Origin: an uncultured Fretibacterium sp.
GTDB lineage: Bacteria > Synergistota > Synergistia > Synergistales > Aminobacteriaceae
Reading direction: 5' to 3'
Assembly: GCA_937915755.1 (NCBI GenBank)
Contig: CALGGR010000064.1
Coordinates: forward strand, 1-40,782
DNA: 40,782 nt
Made by a program: the position numbers and the translations under genes. This document shows positions 7,968 through 14,465 of the stretch, piece after piece. The first letter of the stretch is position 1. The number at the start of each line of letters is the position of its first letter. The notes under the pieces were generated by a model. The model searched no databases. It worked only from the letters and a program-made list of their open reading frames with translations, and was not told the DNA's origin.

Positions 7968-8156
7968 CTAGAACACACACCATTCACTAATATCACGAAA
8001 ATTGCATCCGTAGATGTCTTTTGAGCCTCGCCTTACGACGAGGAGTTCTTTGTGATAGTAGTAGTCGGTCCACTCTCCTTTCCTAAATTTCATCGTGTTT
8101 CCATTTGTGAACACGATCATCAGATTGCTTCCTTTCTTTGCCTTCTTCTTGCTCAT
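7968..8156 (-). CDS. Small hypothetical basic protein (62 aa)
   Basis: The start is the ATG at 8156 behind AAGGAAG. The product is small and basic (MSKKKAKKGSN), with FTNGNTMKFRKGEWTDYYYHKELLVVRRG suggesting a short beta-rich fold. It is monocistronic, with its own P-box upstream and a strong terminator downstream, as in the early-type mini-genes further right. No family is recognised. A short CCCGAT-A-ATCGGG hairpin lies between stop and terminator. Confidence 0.7.
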   Translation of the reverse strand: MSKKKAKKGSNLMIVFTNGNTMKFRKGEWTDYYYHKELLVVRRGSKDIYGCNFRDISEWCVF

Positions 8157-8182
8157 ATCTTCCTTCCTTTCTATAAGCCCCT

Positions 8183-8214
8183 CTTTCCATACTAGGGGGA
8201 AAGAATGGTGCGAA
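8183..8214 (-). promoter_or_regulatory. P-box promoter
   Basis: Minus strand: TTCGCA, N14, then TAGTATGGAAAG. It drives the 7968-8156 gene. Confidence 0.8.
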
Positions 8215-8216
8215 TC

Positions 8217-8253
8217 AAAAAAAAAGCAAAGGACCCGCAATTACTGCGAGTCC
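8217..8253 (-). terminator. Rho-independent terminator
   Basis: Minus strand: stem GGACTCGCA/TGCGGGTCC, then TTTGC and a T run. It ends the 8275-8487 transcript and is nearly identical to the terminator at 8839-8876. Confidence 0.85.
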
Positions 8254-8274
8254 CTCGTAAACTCTTACTTCTTA

Positions 8275-8487
8275 TTACGGAACCATAACGTAAACGGTTC
8301 CGTCTTCCATTCTTGCGCTCTCGCCAGAGCGCAGAAAGACAACCTTCGCTTCCGGAATCTGTTCCGGAACGCAAACATATGTCACATCCCCGGTCATGGG
8401 GACGGCCTTTCCTGCGTGGTCCATTTGGACCGTGTTGCTTCCAGTCATAACAGAAATGATAGCTGCAACGGCAATAGCCTTAAACAT
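8275..8487 (-). CDS. Small secreted or membrane-anchored hypothetical protein (70 aa)
   Basis: The ATG at 8487 follows AAGGAGGTAAGATT. Residues 1-15 (MFKAIAVAAIISVMT) form a short hydrophobic segment after one Lys, resembling a signal peptide or anchor. The remainder (GDVTYVCVPEQIPEAKVVFL, EDGTVYVMV) looks like a small beta domain. It is monocistronic between its own P-box and terminator. The function is unknown; export to the envelope is inference. Confidence 0.7.
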   Translation of the reverse strand: MFKAIAVAAIISVMTGSNTVQMDHAGKAVPMTGDVTYVCVPEQIPEAKVVFLRSGESARMEDGTVYVMVP

Positions 8488-8517
8488 AATCTTACCTCCT
8501 TAAATATAAGGTTTCTT

Positions 8518-8550
8518 TCTTTCCATACTAGGGAGAAAGAATGGTGCGAA
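8518..8550 (-). promoter_or_regulatory. P-box promoter
   Basis: Minus strand: TTCGCA, N14, TAGTATGGAAAG. It is followed by CCTTATATTTAAGG, which can itself pair as a small hairpin overlapping the ribosome site of the 8275-8487 gene. Confidence 0.8.
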
Positions 8551-8554
8551 TCGG

Positions 8555-8588
8555 AAAACTCAAAGGGCCCGCAATTTCTGCGAGCCCC
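8555..8588 (-). terminator. Rho-independent terminator
   Basis: Minus strand: GGGGCTCGCAGAAATTGCGGGCCC stem-loop, then TTTGAGTTTT. It follows the 8595-8768 gene. Confidence 0.8.
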
Positions 8589-8594
8589 AAAATC

Positions 8595-8768
8595 TTATCC
8601 CCAAGCCTCTGGGGAATTCTTTCTTTCCTCAAGAACCCTGATAGTCCTGAGGAGTTCAATTGCCTCTTCAGCGGTCTTGACATAGGCCGCCGTGTCCTTG
8701 ACCATTCTCAGCTGGTCATCAATAAAAACCCTGTTGAACTCAATGTTCTTCATTTCCACGTTCATCAT
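8595..8768 (-). CDS. Small helical hypothetical protein (57 aa)
   Basis: Tandem ATGs at 8768 and 8765 follow AAAGGAGGAATCAGAA. The frame encodes 57 residues, mostly one long amphipathic helix (FIDDQLRMVKDTAAYVKTAE and onward). It is flanked by its own P-box and terminator. No family is recognised; gene structure and ribosome site are the support. Confidence 0.65.
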   Translation of the reverse strand: MMNVEMKNIEFNRVFIDDQLRMVKDTAAYVKTAEEAIELLRTIRVLEERKNSPEAWG

Positions 8769-8803
8769 TTCTGATTCCTCCTTTAAAAAATATAAGGTTT
8801 CAT

Positions 8804-8837
8804 TCTTTCCATACTAGGGAGAAAGAATGGTGCGAAT
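8804..8837 (-). promoter_or_regulatory. P-box promoter
   Basis: Minus strand: TTCGCA, N14, TAGTATGGAAAG. It drives the 8595-8768 gene. A TTATATTTT element lies between promoter and ribosome site. Confidence 0.8.
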
Positions 8838-8838
8838 C

Positions 8839-8876
8839 AAAAAAAAAACAAAGGACCCGCAATTACTGCGAGCCCC
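8839..8876 (-). terminator. Rho-independent terminator
   Basis: Minus strand: GGGGCTCGCA/TGCGGGTCC stem, then TTTG and a long T run. It serves the 8894-9088 gene. About 45 bp here repeat the 8227-8275 segment almost exactly. Confidence 0.85.
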
Positions 8877-8893
8877 TCGTAAACTCTTACTTC

Positions 8894-9088
8894 TTACTGG
8901 TTATCCCAGGTGTGGACGTCGTCCCAGCTGTAAATCGCTGGGTCATACTCCCACGTTCTGTTATTAGCAAAGCTGCCAATATCGATTGAACGTGCATTAA
9001 TCGCGCACGCAATACTTCCAAGGATCGCACCAACGATCCATCCAACGATCGCGCTAACAACTACGACCATCATGATCTTCTTCAACAT
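8894..9088 (-). CDS. Small membrane or exported protein (64 aa)
   Basis: The ATG at 9088 follows AAAGGAGGATTAAGAA. MLKKIMMVVVVSAIVGWIVGAILGSIACAINA is a Lys-Lys start followed by a ~28-residue hydrophobic, Gly-rich helix: a signal anchor or a phage-type membrane peptide. The ~30-residue tail is Trp/Asp-rich (EYDPAIYSWDDVHTWDNQ). It is monocistronic with its own P-box and terminator. The function is unknown; small membrane-disrupting or receptor-blocking roles are possible. Confidence 0.7.
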   Translation of the reverse strand: MLKKIMMVVVVSAIVGWIVGAILGSIACAINARSIDIGSFANNRTWEYDPAIYSWDDVHTWDNQ

Positions 9089-9124
9089 TTCTTAATCCTC
9101 CTTTAAAAAATATAAGGTTTCTTT

Positions 9125-9157
9125 CTTTCCATACTATGGAGAAAGAATTGTGCGAAA
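9125..9157 (-). promoter_or_regulatory. P-box promoter
   Basis: Minus strand: TTCGCA, N14, TAGTATGGAAAG. It drives the 8894-9088 gene and lies directly after the terminator of the structured RNA. Confidence 0.8.
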
Positions 9158-9180
9158 ATTTAAAGGGCCTGTAAACCCTG
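9156..9180 (-). terminator. Terminator of the structured RNA
   Basis: Minus strand: AGGG, eight-base loop, CCCT, then TTAAATTTT. The stem is short, but it falls exactly where the large RNA should end, before the next P-box. Confidence 0.55.
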
Positions 9181-9780
9181 AGAAAAATATAAGAGTCTGT
9201 CTGGCGTACGCTTTACCGCACTTCACCATGCCTTCGCTTTACATACTAGGGCACAGCTTAGTCTCCGTTCGATCCACACACAGTTTTATCTGTGTACTTG
9301 CATAGACGTGCAAGGCGCTGATTATCTCGGTTTCCCTGATAAATCACATTCGGTCAATCCAGATTACTCTCTAACGTTTTCTTAACGAGCTCTCGCTTTG
9401 TATTACGACTTCTTCGTCTTCTCAACTCGATCCGTAAGCTGCTTCAGGTTTCTCCACAGCCGCTAACTTTTTACCTTCCCTCGGTAAACCCTCGTCGTCA
9501 TGTCGCCATAACGATTTCGTTAGATACCAGTCTCTAGAATTACTCAAGATATCCAAAATATAATTTGCTTACGTCATTTGAACACAAGGCGCGCCCATTC
9601 ACTTGGGAATCTCATGCCAAATTATAGTTGGACTTGACGTGCTTTTTACACACGCTCTCTGACCTGATACGGAATGCTAGAATTATGCGCTGCACCCTCA
9701 CCTTCCAACACCCTATCGCGGGCAGCGCTTTTCTAGTGTTTTTAATTCAGTATAATCCTAGCATTCCATACCGAACATGT
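9160..9780 (-). ncRNA. Large structured non-coding RNA (~620 nt), ROOL/GOLLD-class candidate
   Basis: No ribosome site or long frame lies here, yet there is a full P-box at 9787-9818 and a terminator at 9156-9180. Near the 5' end a ~20-bp helix pairs 9752-9772 with 9666-9686, enclosing a perfect GCGCUGC/GCAGCGC helix (9722-9728 with 9687-9693). Further hairpins are at 9509-9522 (UAACG/CGUUA), ~9470-9489 (UUUACC/GGUAAA), 9386-9395, 9322-9342, 9297-9314 (CUUGCA/UGCAAG) and 9279-9294 (CACAG/CUGUG). Size, phage setting, strong promoter and density of hairpins match the ornate phage RNAs ROOL (about 550-600 nt) and GOLLD, which form multimeric RNA cages. The family name is inference; the existence of a structured RNA is well supported. 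Confidence 0.75.
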
Positions 9781-9786
9781 CTTTTT

Positions 9787-9818
9787 CTTTCCATACTAGA
9801 GACAGTAAATAGTGCGAA
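9787..9818 (-). promoter_or_regulatory. P-box promoter of the structured RNA
   Basis: Minus strand: TTCGCA, N14 (with TTTAC), TAGTATGGAAAG. No ribosome site follows, supporting a non-coding transcript. Confidence 0.8.
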
Positions 9819-9879
9819 CTATACTGATACCATTAAAGCGTCAATAACCGTAAAGACACCATTGTGCCATTTTTGCGCG

Positions 9880-10220
9880 TCTAGTCTTGCACAGAACATC
9901 GCAGAACCTCGCCGGAAAACATATGTGAATTGAGTTCTAGTATTTTTTTTATTCAAATATTTTTTTTTCATTGTAATTACACTATGAATTAGGAAAAGAG
10001 AATGGTCAAGAACCCAGTAAATATAAGGCTTCCAGGCACTTTTTCTTTTGCAAGAGTTACTGTCAAAAAGTCCACTTCTACTCTTGCCATCGCGTCTACT
10101 CTTGCGGCAAGACTAGATGTACTTGCAAGACTAGAAGTCGGGTTTTTGACAGTAACTCTTGCAAGCGTTTGCCACCTTAAAGTCACCGCTCTGATATCGC
10201 ATTTGTACATCTAGTCTTGC
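9880..10220. repeat. Six copies of the 11-mer TCTA(G/C)TCTTGC
   Basis: Copies lie at 9880-9890 (+), 10077-10087 (+), 10095-10105 (+), 10107-10117 (-), 10125-10135 (-) and 10210-10220 (+). The middle pair abuts as an inverted repeat with one base between. The two 10077/10095 copies carry C at position 5, the others G. Confidence 0.85.
10050..10162. repeat. Large nested inverted repeat
   Basis: The 20 bases at 10050-10069 are the exact reverse complement of 10143-10162. The 73-bp interior contains four of the iterons arranged symmetrically, so the whole unit can extrude as a cruciform or fold as a long hairpin RNA. Confidence 0.9.
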
Positions 10221-10278
10221 GTTTTTCAATAGCATCACGATACCACTAAGACCGCATTTAAATATAATCCTGCTCCCC

Positions 10279-10689
10279 CTATTTCCGAGGTAGTTTCTCC
10301 GGCTTAGGCAATTGTTTCCATCCCATCCTGACGAAGTTGCTGTCGATCACCTCTTCATGCCTATAGAAGCTATACCCGTTGGGGACGAACCAGGTCATTT
10401 TAAAAAGCTTATACACATCCATCTTCTCATATTCCGCTTCGAACGGCCTACGAATATAAACATGAGTCTGGGAGTTTCCGTGATGCGTAACGTACTTCTT
10501 AAGCACTTTTCCACTTGCATTCGAGCGAACCTGATGAAAGTTACTGATCGAATAGTCCGGATACCCAGGGATTTCATAATAGTACTCTGTGTAACCTTGA
10601 AATATAGGGTCGAGTATGTTCGGTTTTCCGTTAATTGTATGCGCCTCTGCATTCACCTCGTATTTATGCGTACCGTAATACTGTTTCAT
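10279..10689 (-). CDS. NUMOD4-like DNA-binding motif protein without nuclease core
   Basis: The product has 136 residues from the ATG at 10689 (GGAGGAGTA upstream). YYEIPGYPDYSISNFHQVRS matches the NUMOD4 pattern (W-K-x-I-P-G-Y-x-x-Y-x-I-S-N-x-G-x-V-x-S) usually found beside HNH nuclease domains in homing enzymes. The C-terminal half (MTWFVPNGYSF, DSNFVRMGWKQL) shows no H-N-H residues, so this looks like an orphan DNA-recognition module or a decayed homing endonuclease. It is the last gene of the central block before the candidate origin. Confidence 0.65.
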   Translation of the reverse strand: MKQYYGTHKYEVNAEAHTINGKPNILDPIFQGYTEYYYEIPGYPDYSISNFHQVRSNASGKVLKKYVTHHGNSQTHVYIRRPFEAEYEKMDVYKLFKMTWFVPNGYSFYRHEEVIDSNFVRMGWKQLPKPEKLPRK

Positions 10690-10719
10690 TACTCCTCCAG
10701 TCTCCTTTGCAAATATAAG

Positions 10720-11925
10720 TTATCCATTAAAGCTTTTCTCATTGAACGTCTTCTTGCGACTTATTGCATCTCTGATAGCTAGGTCTATAGACGACAAAGA
10801 TTCCAGATGATAGTAATAGAGGTCCACAAACGGGGTGTTGTTCCTATCTGTTCTCCCGGAGGCCTGTTTGGTCGTTTTGTAACTATAGTTCTGACTGTAA
10901 AATATAATTGTGTCTGTCGTTATACAGTTCCACCCTTCAGCCCCAGCAGTATACTGAACGAGATACACCCACATATCTCCGTCCGGCAAAGGATCATGCT
11001 TATGACCATTCCATTCCCCAATTACTGTCCCAGGCTTATAAGGAAGATTCCTAAGTATCTCAAGCTCATAATCGAAATTGTAGAATATAATGGCTTTCGC
11101 GTGCTGATTCAGAAGATGCAGTACCATAGACCCACGCGACGGATCAGAGTTCACAATCTTCCGCAAAATATAACACAGACTGGACGCTGACTCTATGGGC
11201 TTTCCAGTTTCTGGGTTCACGCGAAGCCTCATTGCTGTCCTGTACTCTTTCTGATCGAATGGGCACTGAAGTCTCTTATGTATCTGGTTGGTAGACCGCT
11301 TCTTAGACATATGAACCGTCATTTCCTTAATATAACGATCAAGAATCTTAGTGCCGTAGTACCTGTCTATCTTAGGGAACTTCACATAAGGCGCATACAC
11401 AACATGATTGGACGTGAACTCATACTTATTCCTGAAGTACCCATTAGCTATAAAGAGCGGAAGCAGCTGAATATAATCATCTCCTGGCGTGGCGGATAAC
11501 ATGATCCACTCATTGCCATGCCTTGTGATCATAAGAAAGTTCTTGGCCCATACCTTCATGCTCGTCACACGTTGCTCATCAAATATAAAGAAAGAGTCCG
11601 TTACATGTTTGTACTTCCTGATATTGTTCCACGAGTCAACGGTCAAAAGATCAAGAGGAAGGCCAAACGGTGCGAATTCGCCGATCCAGTCATGGGTGTC
11701 CCTCTTCTGAGCAGTGGTGATCACATAAAGCTTCTTGCATTCGCCCTTAATCTCAGTCAGGTCGTCAATTGACGGTCCTATCTCACCACCCATACGAATA
11801 TAATAGTAAGCCAAAGCTGTCCTTGACTTTCCTATCCCTGGATCCGCTTTCAGTATCGCCCCGTTATGAAGTCTACGAGCCCCATCAAGCTGACAGGGCT
11901 CTAAGAAATCTTGTTTACGTTTCAT
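10720..11925 (-). CDS. SNF2/DEAD-like helicase
   Basis: The product has 401 residues. Motifs in order: Q-x-D-G (12-15), Walker A DPGIGKS (28-34), motif II DEQR (116-119), motif III SATP (144-147), motif V-like QYTAGAEGWN (324-333) and motif VI QASGRTDRN (354-362). This is the SF2 pattern of phage SNF2-type ATPases, which move on duplex DNA and help replication, recombination or restart. It is shorter than many family members. The ATG at 11925 overlaps the preceding gene's stop, so translation is coupled. Seven to eight TATATT elements lie inside it. Confidence 0.88.
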   Translation of the reverse strand: MKRKQDFLEPCQLDGARRLHNGAILKADPGIGKSRTALAYYYIRMGGEIGPSIDDLTEIKGECKKLYVITTAQKRDTHDWIGEFAPFGLPLDLLTVDSWNNIRKYKHVTDSFFIFDEQRVTSMKVWAKNFLMITRHGNEWIMLSATPGDDYIQLLPLFIANGYFRNKYEFTSNHVVYAPYVKFPKIDRYYGTKILDRYIKEMTVHMSKKRSTNQIHKRLQCPFDQKEYRTAMRLRVNPETGKPIESASSLCYILRKIVNSDPSRGSMVLHLLNQHAKAIIFYNFDYELEILRNLPYKPGTVIGEWNGHKHDPLPDGDMWVYLVQYTAGAEGWNCITTDTIIFYSQNYSYKTTKQASGRTDRNNTPFVDLYYYHLESLSSIDLAIRDAISRKKTFNEKSFNG

Positions 11926-12125
11926 CAGTCCTCAATACCTTCAAAAAGAGCAGCCTCTTCCAAATAATCAGAAGCGTTCTCAAGCTTATAAGAAATAAGC
12001 CTTATACTCTCGTCGGCGGCTCCGTCCCACACATGAATCTGCCTAAGACCGGATATAGCTGTGTTGACAATATCATACGCTTTCTGGATCCGATCCCTGT
12101 TCGTCATCTCTTTCCACGAGTCCAT
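11925..12125 (-). CDS. Small helical hypothetical protein (66 aa)
   Basis: The ATG at 12125 is chosen for the AAGGAGG six bases upstream; a longer in-frame opening lacks one. The product is acidic and all-helical (DRIQKAYDIVNTAISGLRQI, SIRLISYKLENASDYLEEAA). Its start lies inside the end of the deoxyribosyltransferase-like gene and its stop overlaps the helicase start, so it is a coupled operon member. The function is unknown; it may be a partner of the helicase. Confidence 0.65.
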   Translation of the reverse strand: MDSWKEMTNRDRIQKAYDIVNTAISGLRQIHVWDGAADESIRLISYKLENASDYLEEAALFEGIED

Positions 12126-12747
12126 CGCTATCCTCCTTAGATTCTTCTTTTTCTTTGGCGAGCCTATTGAACTCGTCAATTTTCTCTTTCAGCGCTTTCT
12201 TGGCATTAAGCCTCCTAAAGAGCTTAGGAATCCCTTCCGCGTCTAGCAAATATATCTTCCCAAGTATCTTAAGCGCATGCCCGAAAGGAACCTCATTGAT
12301 GCCAGCTTTCACCTTTCCATCAGTAGCAAGGAACGTTTGGTAGGATATAAGTTTAGGCTTTGGGTACCCTCGATCTACAGATATAACGATGCGATTCTGC
12401 CACGAGTCAGGAAACCGCTGCTTCATCCGTTCAATATATCGGCCAAGCTGATAAAGCGATAGCGCGTGAAATGACCCATCGGCAGGAAAGTACATCGTAA
12501 AAATCTCACATGTTTCAAGCCTGTTAAACTCCCAAACCGAATGCCTGGCCACCAGTTCTTCATTCGACGGATCGTAGCCTACCATCTGAGGGTTAAATAT
12601 AAGCCAGGTGCAAACGGCTTTTTCTGTATGCTCAGTCAAGGCGTCGACAACGGTCTTTCGCCATTCCCTATGATTGCTCATTCCGCCGCCCAAATATATG
12701 CCGCGTCCGTCATCGAAGTTTTCTGGTGCTTTTATCTCTACGATCAT
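12073..12747 (-). CDS. Nucleoside 2-deoxyribosyltransferase-like protein
   Basis: The product has 224 residues. GRGIYLGGGMSNHREWRK, TWLIFNPQ, ARHSVWEFNRLETCEIFTMY, then FPADGSFHALSLYQLGRY reproduce the fold order of deoxyribosyltransferase-like proteins (I/V-Y-L-x-G, N-P, the W-E/L-E helix and the S-x-x-x-L-x-E/Q-L-G helix). Family members move or cleave the N-glycosidic bond of deoxynucleosides in salvage or base exchange. The final Glu typical of the L-x-E-L-G motif is Gln here (LYQLG), so activity is uncertain. The C-terminal 50 residues are a charged helix and acidic tail. Neighbours dCMP deaminase and ThyX suit a nucleotide role. Confidence 0.65.
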   Translation of the reverse strand: MIVEIKAPENFDDGRGIYLGGGMSNHREWRKTVVDALTEHTEKAVCTWLIFNPQMVGYDPSNEELVARHSVWEFNRLETCEIFTMYFPADGSFHALSLYQLGRYIERMKQRFPDSWQNRIVISVDRGYPKPKLISYQTFLATDGKVKAGINEVPFGHALKILGKIYLLDAEGIPKLFRRLNAKKALKEKIDEFNRLAKEKEESKEDSDGLVERDDEQGSDPESV

Positions 12748-12967
12748 GCGGAATCTCTACCTCCCTTAGTCTGCACTGATCTGGCCTTCTGTTCTTAAGG
12801 ATCTCATACGACTGGACCATTTCTTTTCCGTCATACATAAAAATATAAGAGGGCATATTAAGGTCCTTGCAAACTATGGTTTCCTCTTCTTTTTCCTCAT
12901 TGAACCAAGTCATTATAAACGGGCATGAGAGACACCCGCTAGGCATAGACCGATTGATGATTACCAT
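12710..12967 (-). CDS. Small Cys-containing phage protein (85 aa)
   Basis: The ATG at 12967 follows the dCMP deaminase end (overlap of seven bases). GCLSCPF near the start, ETIVCKDL in the middle and RPDQCRLREVEIPH at the end give the C-x2-C ... C ... 'P-x-x-C-x-L' spacing that I recall from small Clostridia phage proteins with a probable single zinc site. The long overlap with the next gene (38 bp) is unusual even for this block. The role is unknown. Confidence 0.65.
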   Translation of the reverse strand: MVIINRSMPSGCLSCPFIMTWFNEEKEEETIVCKDLNMPSYIFMYDGKEMVQSYEILKNRRPDQCRLREVEIPHDRRDKSTRKLR

Positions 12968-13479
12968 TTAGATCCTCCAAGTTCTTCATATAAGCTTTCT
13001 CCAATAGACACTAGATCGAGTCGTTTCTCTTCATTAACGCAATAGACTGTATAAGATATGCACCTGTGCTTACCAGCGAATCTTGCAATCACTTCAGAGA
13101 TCCCGGCATTTACGATGAGCCTTTCACACATTGCGCAAGGGACAGCTGCAATAACTTTTCCGTTTTCTGCATCGAATCCTGACAAATATAAGGTAGCCCC
13201 AAACATCTTATCTCTTGGTGCTGAGATGATCGCATTGGCCTCCGCATGCACAGACCGGCAAAGCTCATAACGTTCGCCATGAGGGATCGCCAGCTTCATG
13301 CGTGTACACTCACCCAAGTCACAGCAATTCTCTTGGCCTCTAGGAGCCCCGTTATAGCCAGTAGCAATAATCTCATCGCCCTTTACAATAACGGCTCCGT
13401 AAAGCCGTCTCAGGCACGTAGAACGCCACGATACAGCATCTGCTATGTTAAGGTAATAGCCGTGCTTGTCAATCCTCAT
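12961..13479 (-). CDS. dCMP deaminase
   Basis: About 172 residues from the ATG at 13479; a GTG at 13488 is also in frame, nearer AAAGGAG. The zinc site is complete: SVHAEANAI (His-Ala-Glu) and VPCAMCERLI (P-C-x-x-C). Upstream GAVIVKGDEIIATGYNGAPRG is the standard substrate-loop segment, followed by the extra Cys/His-containing CCDLGECTR and RCxSVH region of phage and eukaryotic dCMP deaminases. It converts dCMP to dUMP, which feeds ThyX; dUTPase elsewhere in the window makes the same product. Family enzymes are often regulated by dCTP and dTTP. Confidence 0.93.
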   Translation of the reverse strand: MRIDKHGYYLNIADAVSWRSTCLRRLYGAVIVKGDEIIATGYNGAPRGQENCCDLGECTRMKLAIPHGERYELCRSVHAEANAIISAPRDKMFGATLYLSGFDAENGKVIAAVPCAMCERLIVNAGISEVIARFAGKHRCISYTVYCVNEEKRLDLVSIGESLYEELGGSKW

Positions 13480-13523
13480 ACTTGTCACGATCTCCTTTCA
13501 AAATATAAGCCATACACCGAGCC

Positions 13524-13730
13524 TCAATAGCCAGAAGCTCTATACTTACACCGCCTGAGATACTCTCCTCTGCTGACAGCAAGGTCGCTTGTCCAAAGCC
13601 CTTTGACAATTCTCTTGTTATCTCTCATTCTTTCGAGTTCTTCAGTATACATCTTATAAATTTCGCACTTATCATGGCAGCCAATCTGTTTGTTCTTGCA
13701 AATATAACACGGGGCGTTAAGCTTTGGCAT
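13524..13730 (-). CDS. Small Cys/His zinc-binding-like protein (paralogue A)
   Basis: The product has 68 residues, with the ATG behind GGAGGACATAA. PCYICKNKQIGCHDKCEIYKMY gives C-x2-C-x5-C-H-x3-C-x3-Y-x2-Y, shared with the genes at 14466 and 14692. The C-terminal half is basic (RRCKYRASGY). Such small proteins are frequent in Clostridia phages; a zinc knuckle binding nucleic acid or protein is inference. A TATATTTG element encodes the YIC of the first knuckle. Confidence 0.7.
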   Translation of the reverse strand: MPKLNAPCYICKNKQIGCHDKCEIYKMYTEELERMRDNKRIVKGLWTSDLAVSRGEYLRRCKYRASGY

Positions 13731-13745
13731 TTATGTCCTCCTTAG

Positions 13746-14015
13746 TCATTTGCAGTCGTCTACGTCTATCGCGCTTTTAATTTCTGCAATCTCTTTCCTG
13801 ATTTCATCAATTTTAGATGTTACCATTGCTTTATCAAAAGCTGCATGATCGCTATTCTTGTGGCAGAATAAGATAGCTTCGTTAGCTGCATGCAAGGTAT
13901 CTTCGTATTTCCATGTAAGCTCTTCGACCTTTCCATTAAGCTCGATTAGTCTTCCGGTCAGTATAATAAAACAAATAACCAACGCCAAATATAAGGCGCA
14001 CATGATAACTGTCAT
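13746..14015 (-). CDS. Single-pass membrane protein with coiled coil (89 aa)
   Basis: The ATG at 14015 follows GAGGAGGGAGCCGT. Residues ~3-20 (VIMCALYLALVICFIILT) are one membrane helix; the rest is a coiled coil (LIELNGKVEELTWKYEDTLH, KIDEIRKEIAEIKSAID). The layout resembles spanin-like or membrane-tethered phage proteins. It overlaps the next gene's stop by four bases, and that gene has the same architecture. Confidence 0.65.
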   Translation of the reverse strand: MTVIMCALYLALVICFIILTGRLIELNGKVEELTWKYEDTLHAANEAILFCHKNSDHAAFDKAMVTSKIDEIRKEIAEIKSAIDVDDCK

Positions 14016-14311
14016 ACGGCTCCCTCCTCACTTACGTAAGATGACCAATCAGCGTATTCAAGCTCGTTAATACGTTTGTTCTTTTCCTGAAGCGATTTAT
14101 GCAGCTTCTCAATGTACATACCTTGGTCAACTATCTTATCCTGGTATGCGTTGATGTCCTTTTCCAGCCTGTCGACCTTACTCTCATAGTATCCGAGGTT
14201 ATTGGACATTTCGCGCATCTTTGACGTGTAAACGTCCCTCTTATGGAACGTATAACTATAAAAGAATGTTATTACAATCGAATAAACTAACAAGAATATA
14301 ATGGCACCCAT
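14012..14311 (-). CDS. Single-pass membrane protein with coiled coil (99 aa)
   Basis: The start is the ATG at 14311 (AAGGAGAAAGC upstream; the in-frame ATG at 14335 lies before that site). GAIIFLLVYSIVITFFYSY is a membrane helix, followed by ~70 residues of heptad-like coiled coil (NLGYYESKVDRLEKDINAYQ, LHKSLQEKNKRINELE). It pairs with the downstream gene of the same layout, which suggests a heteromeric membrane complex. The function is unknown. Confidence 0.65.
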   Translation of the reverse strand: MGAIIFLLVYSIVITFFYSYTFHKRDVYTSKMREMSNNLGYYESKVDRLEKDINAYQDKIVDQGMYIEKLHKSLQEKNKRINELEYADWSSYVSEEGAV

Positions 14312-14338
14312 GCTTTCTCCTTGAATAATCTTCACGAA

Positions 14339-14455
14339 ATGCCCCTGGAGTGCGTTTAAATGGCCCTAGAATCGATTTTAGCTATTCTGTCGATATCTTC
14401 TTCGTCTAAAATATAAAATGCCTTCTAGCCCCCTTTAAACGCATTCTAGAGGCAT
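14339..14455 (-). promoter_or_regulatory. Three-armed inverted-repeat leader (possible RNA switch)
   Basis: The arm 14339-14360 pairs with 14434-14455 over ~22 bases with three mismatches. An alternative partner for the same right arm is 14418-14428 (CTAG..GGCAT against ATGCC..CTAG), so two exclusive folds are possible in the transcript between the 14466 and 14311 genes. Confidence 0.45.
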
Positions 14456-14465
14456 ATCAATCAGT

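Larger units (their letters stand above)
9819..10260. other. Iteron-bearing non-coding region, candidate replication origin
   Basis: About 440 bp without a gene. It carries six copies of TCTA(G/C)TCTTGC in both orientations, a 20-bp inverted repeat, and an AT-rich tract (~9936-9976, long T runs) that could melt. Iterons, an unwinding-like tract and a cruciform-forming palindrome are the usual parts of an origin. A transcription-control or recombination site is the alternative. Confidence 0.5.

Noticed and set aside
9228..9250. Second P-box inside the structured RNA (CCCTAGTATGTAAAG)
   Set aside because: The downstream half matches, but no TTCGCA-like box lies 14 nt upstream and no gene follows before the terminator.
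9261..9320. Possible tRNA T-loop (GTTCGATCC) on the plus strand
   Set aside because: No acceptor, D or anticodon stems can be drawn around it; it lies inside the structured RNA on the other strand.
10002..10214. Open frames on both strands through the iteron palindrome
   Set aside because: The frames arise from the inverted repeat itself, and neither has a ribosome site or protein-like composition.
9880..10220. Repeats considered as a CRISPR array
   Set aside because: The units are only 11 bp, irregularly spaced and in both orientations; there are no spacer-sized intervals or cas genes.
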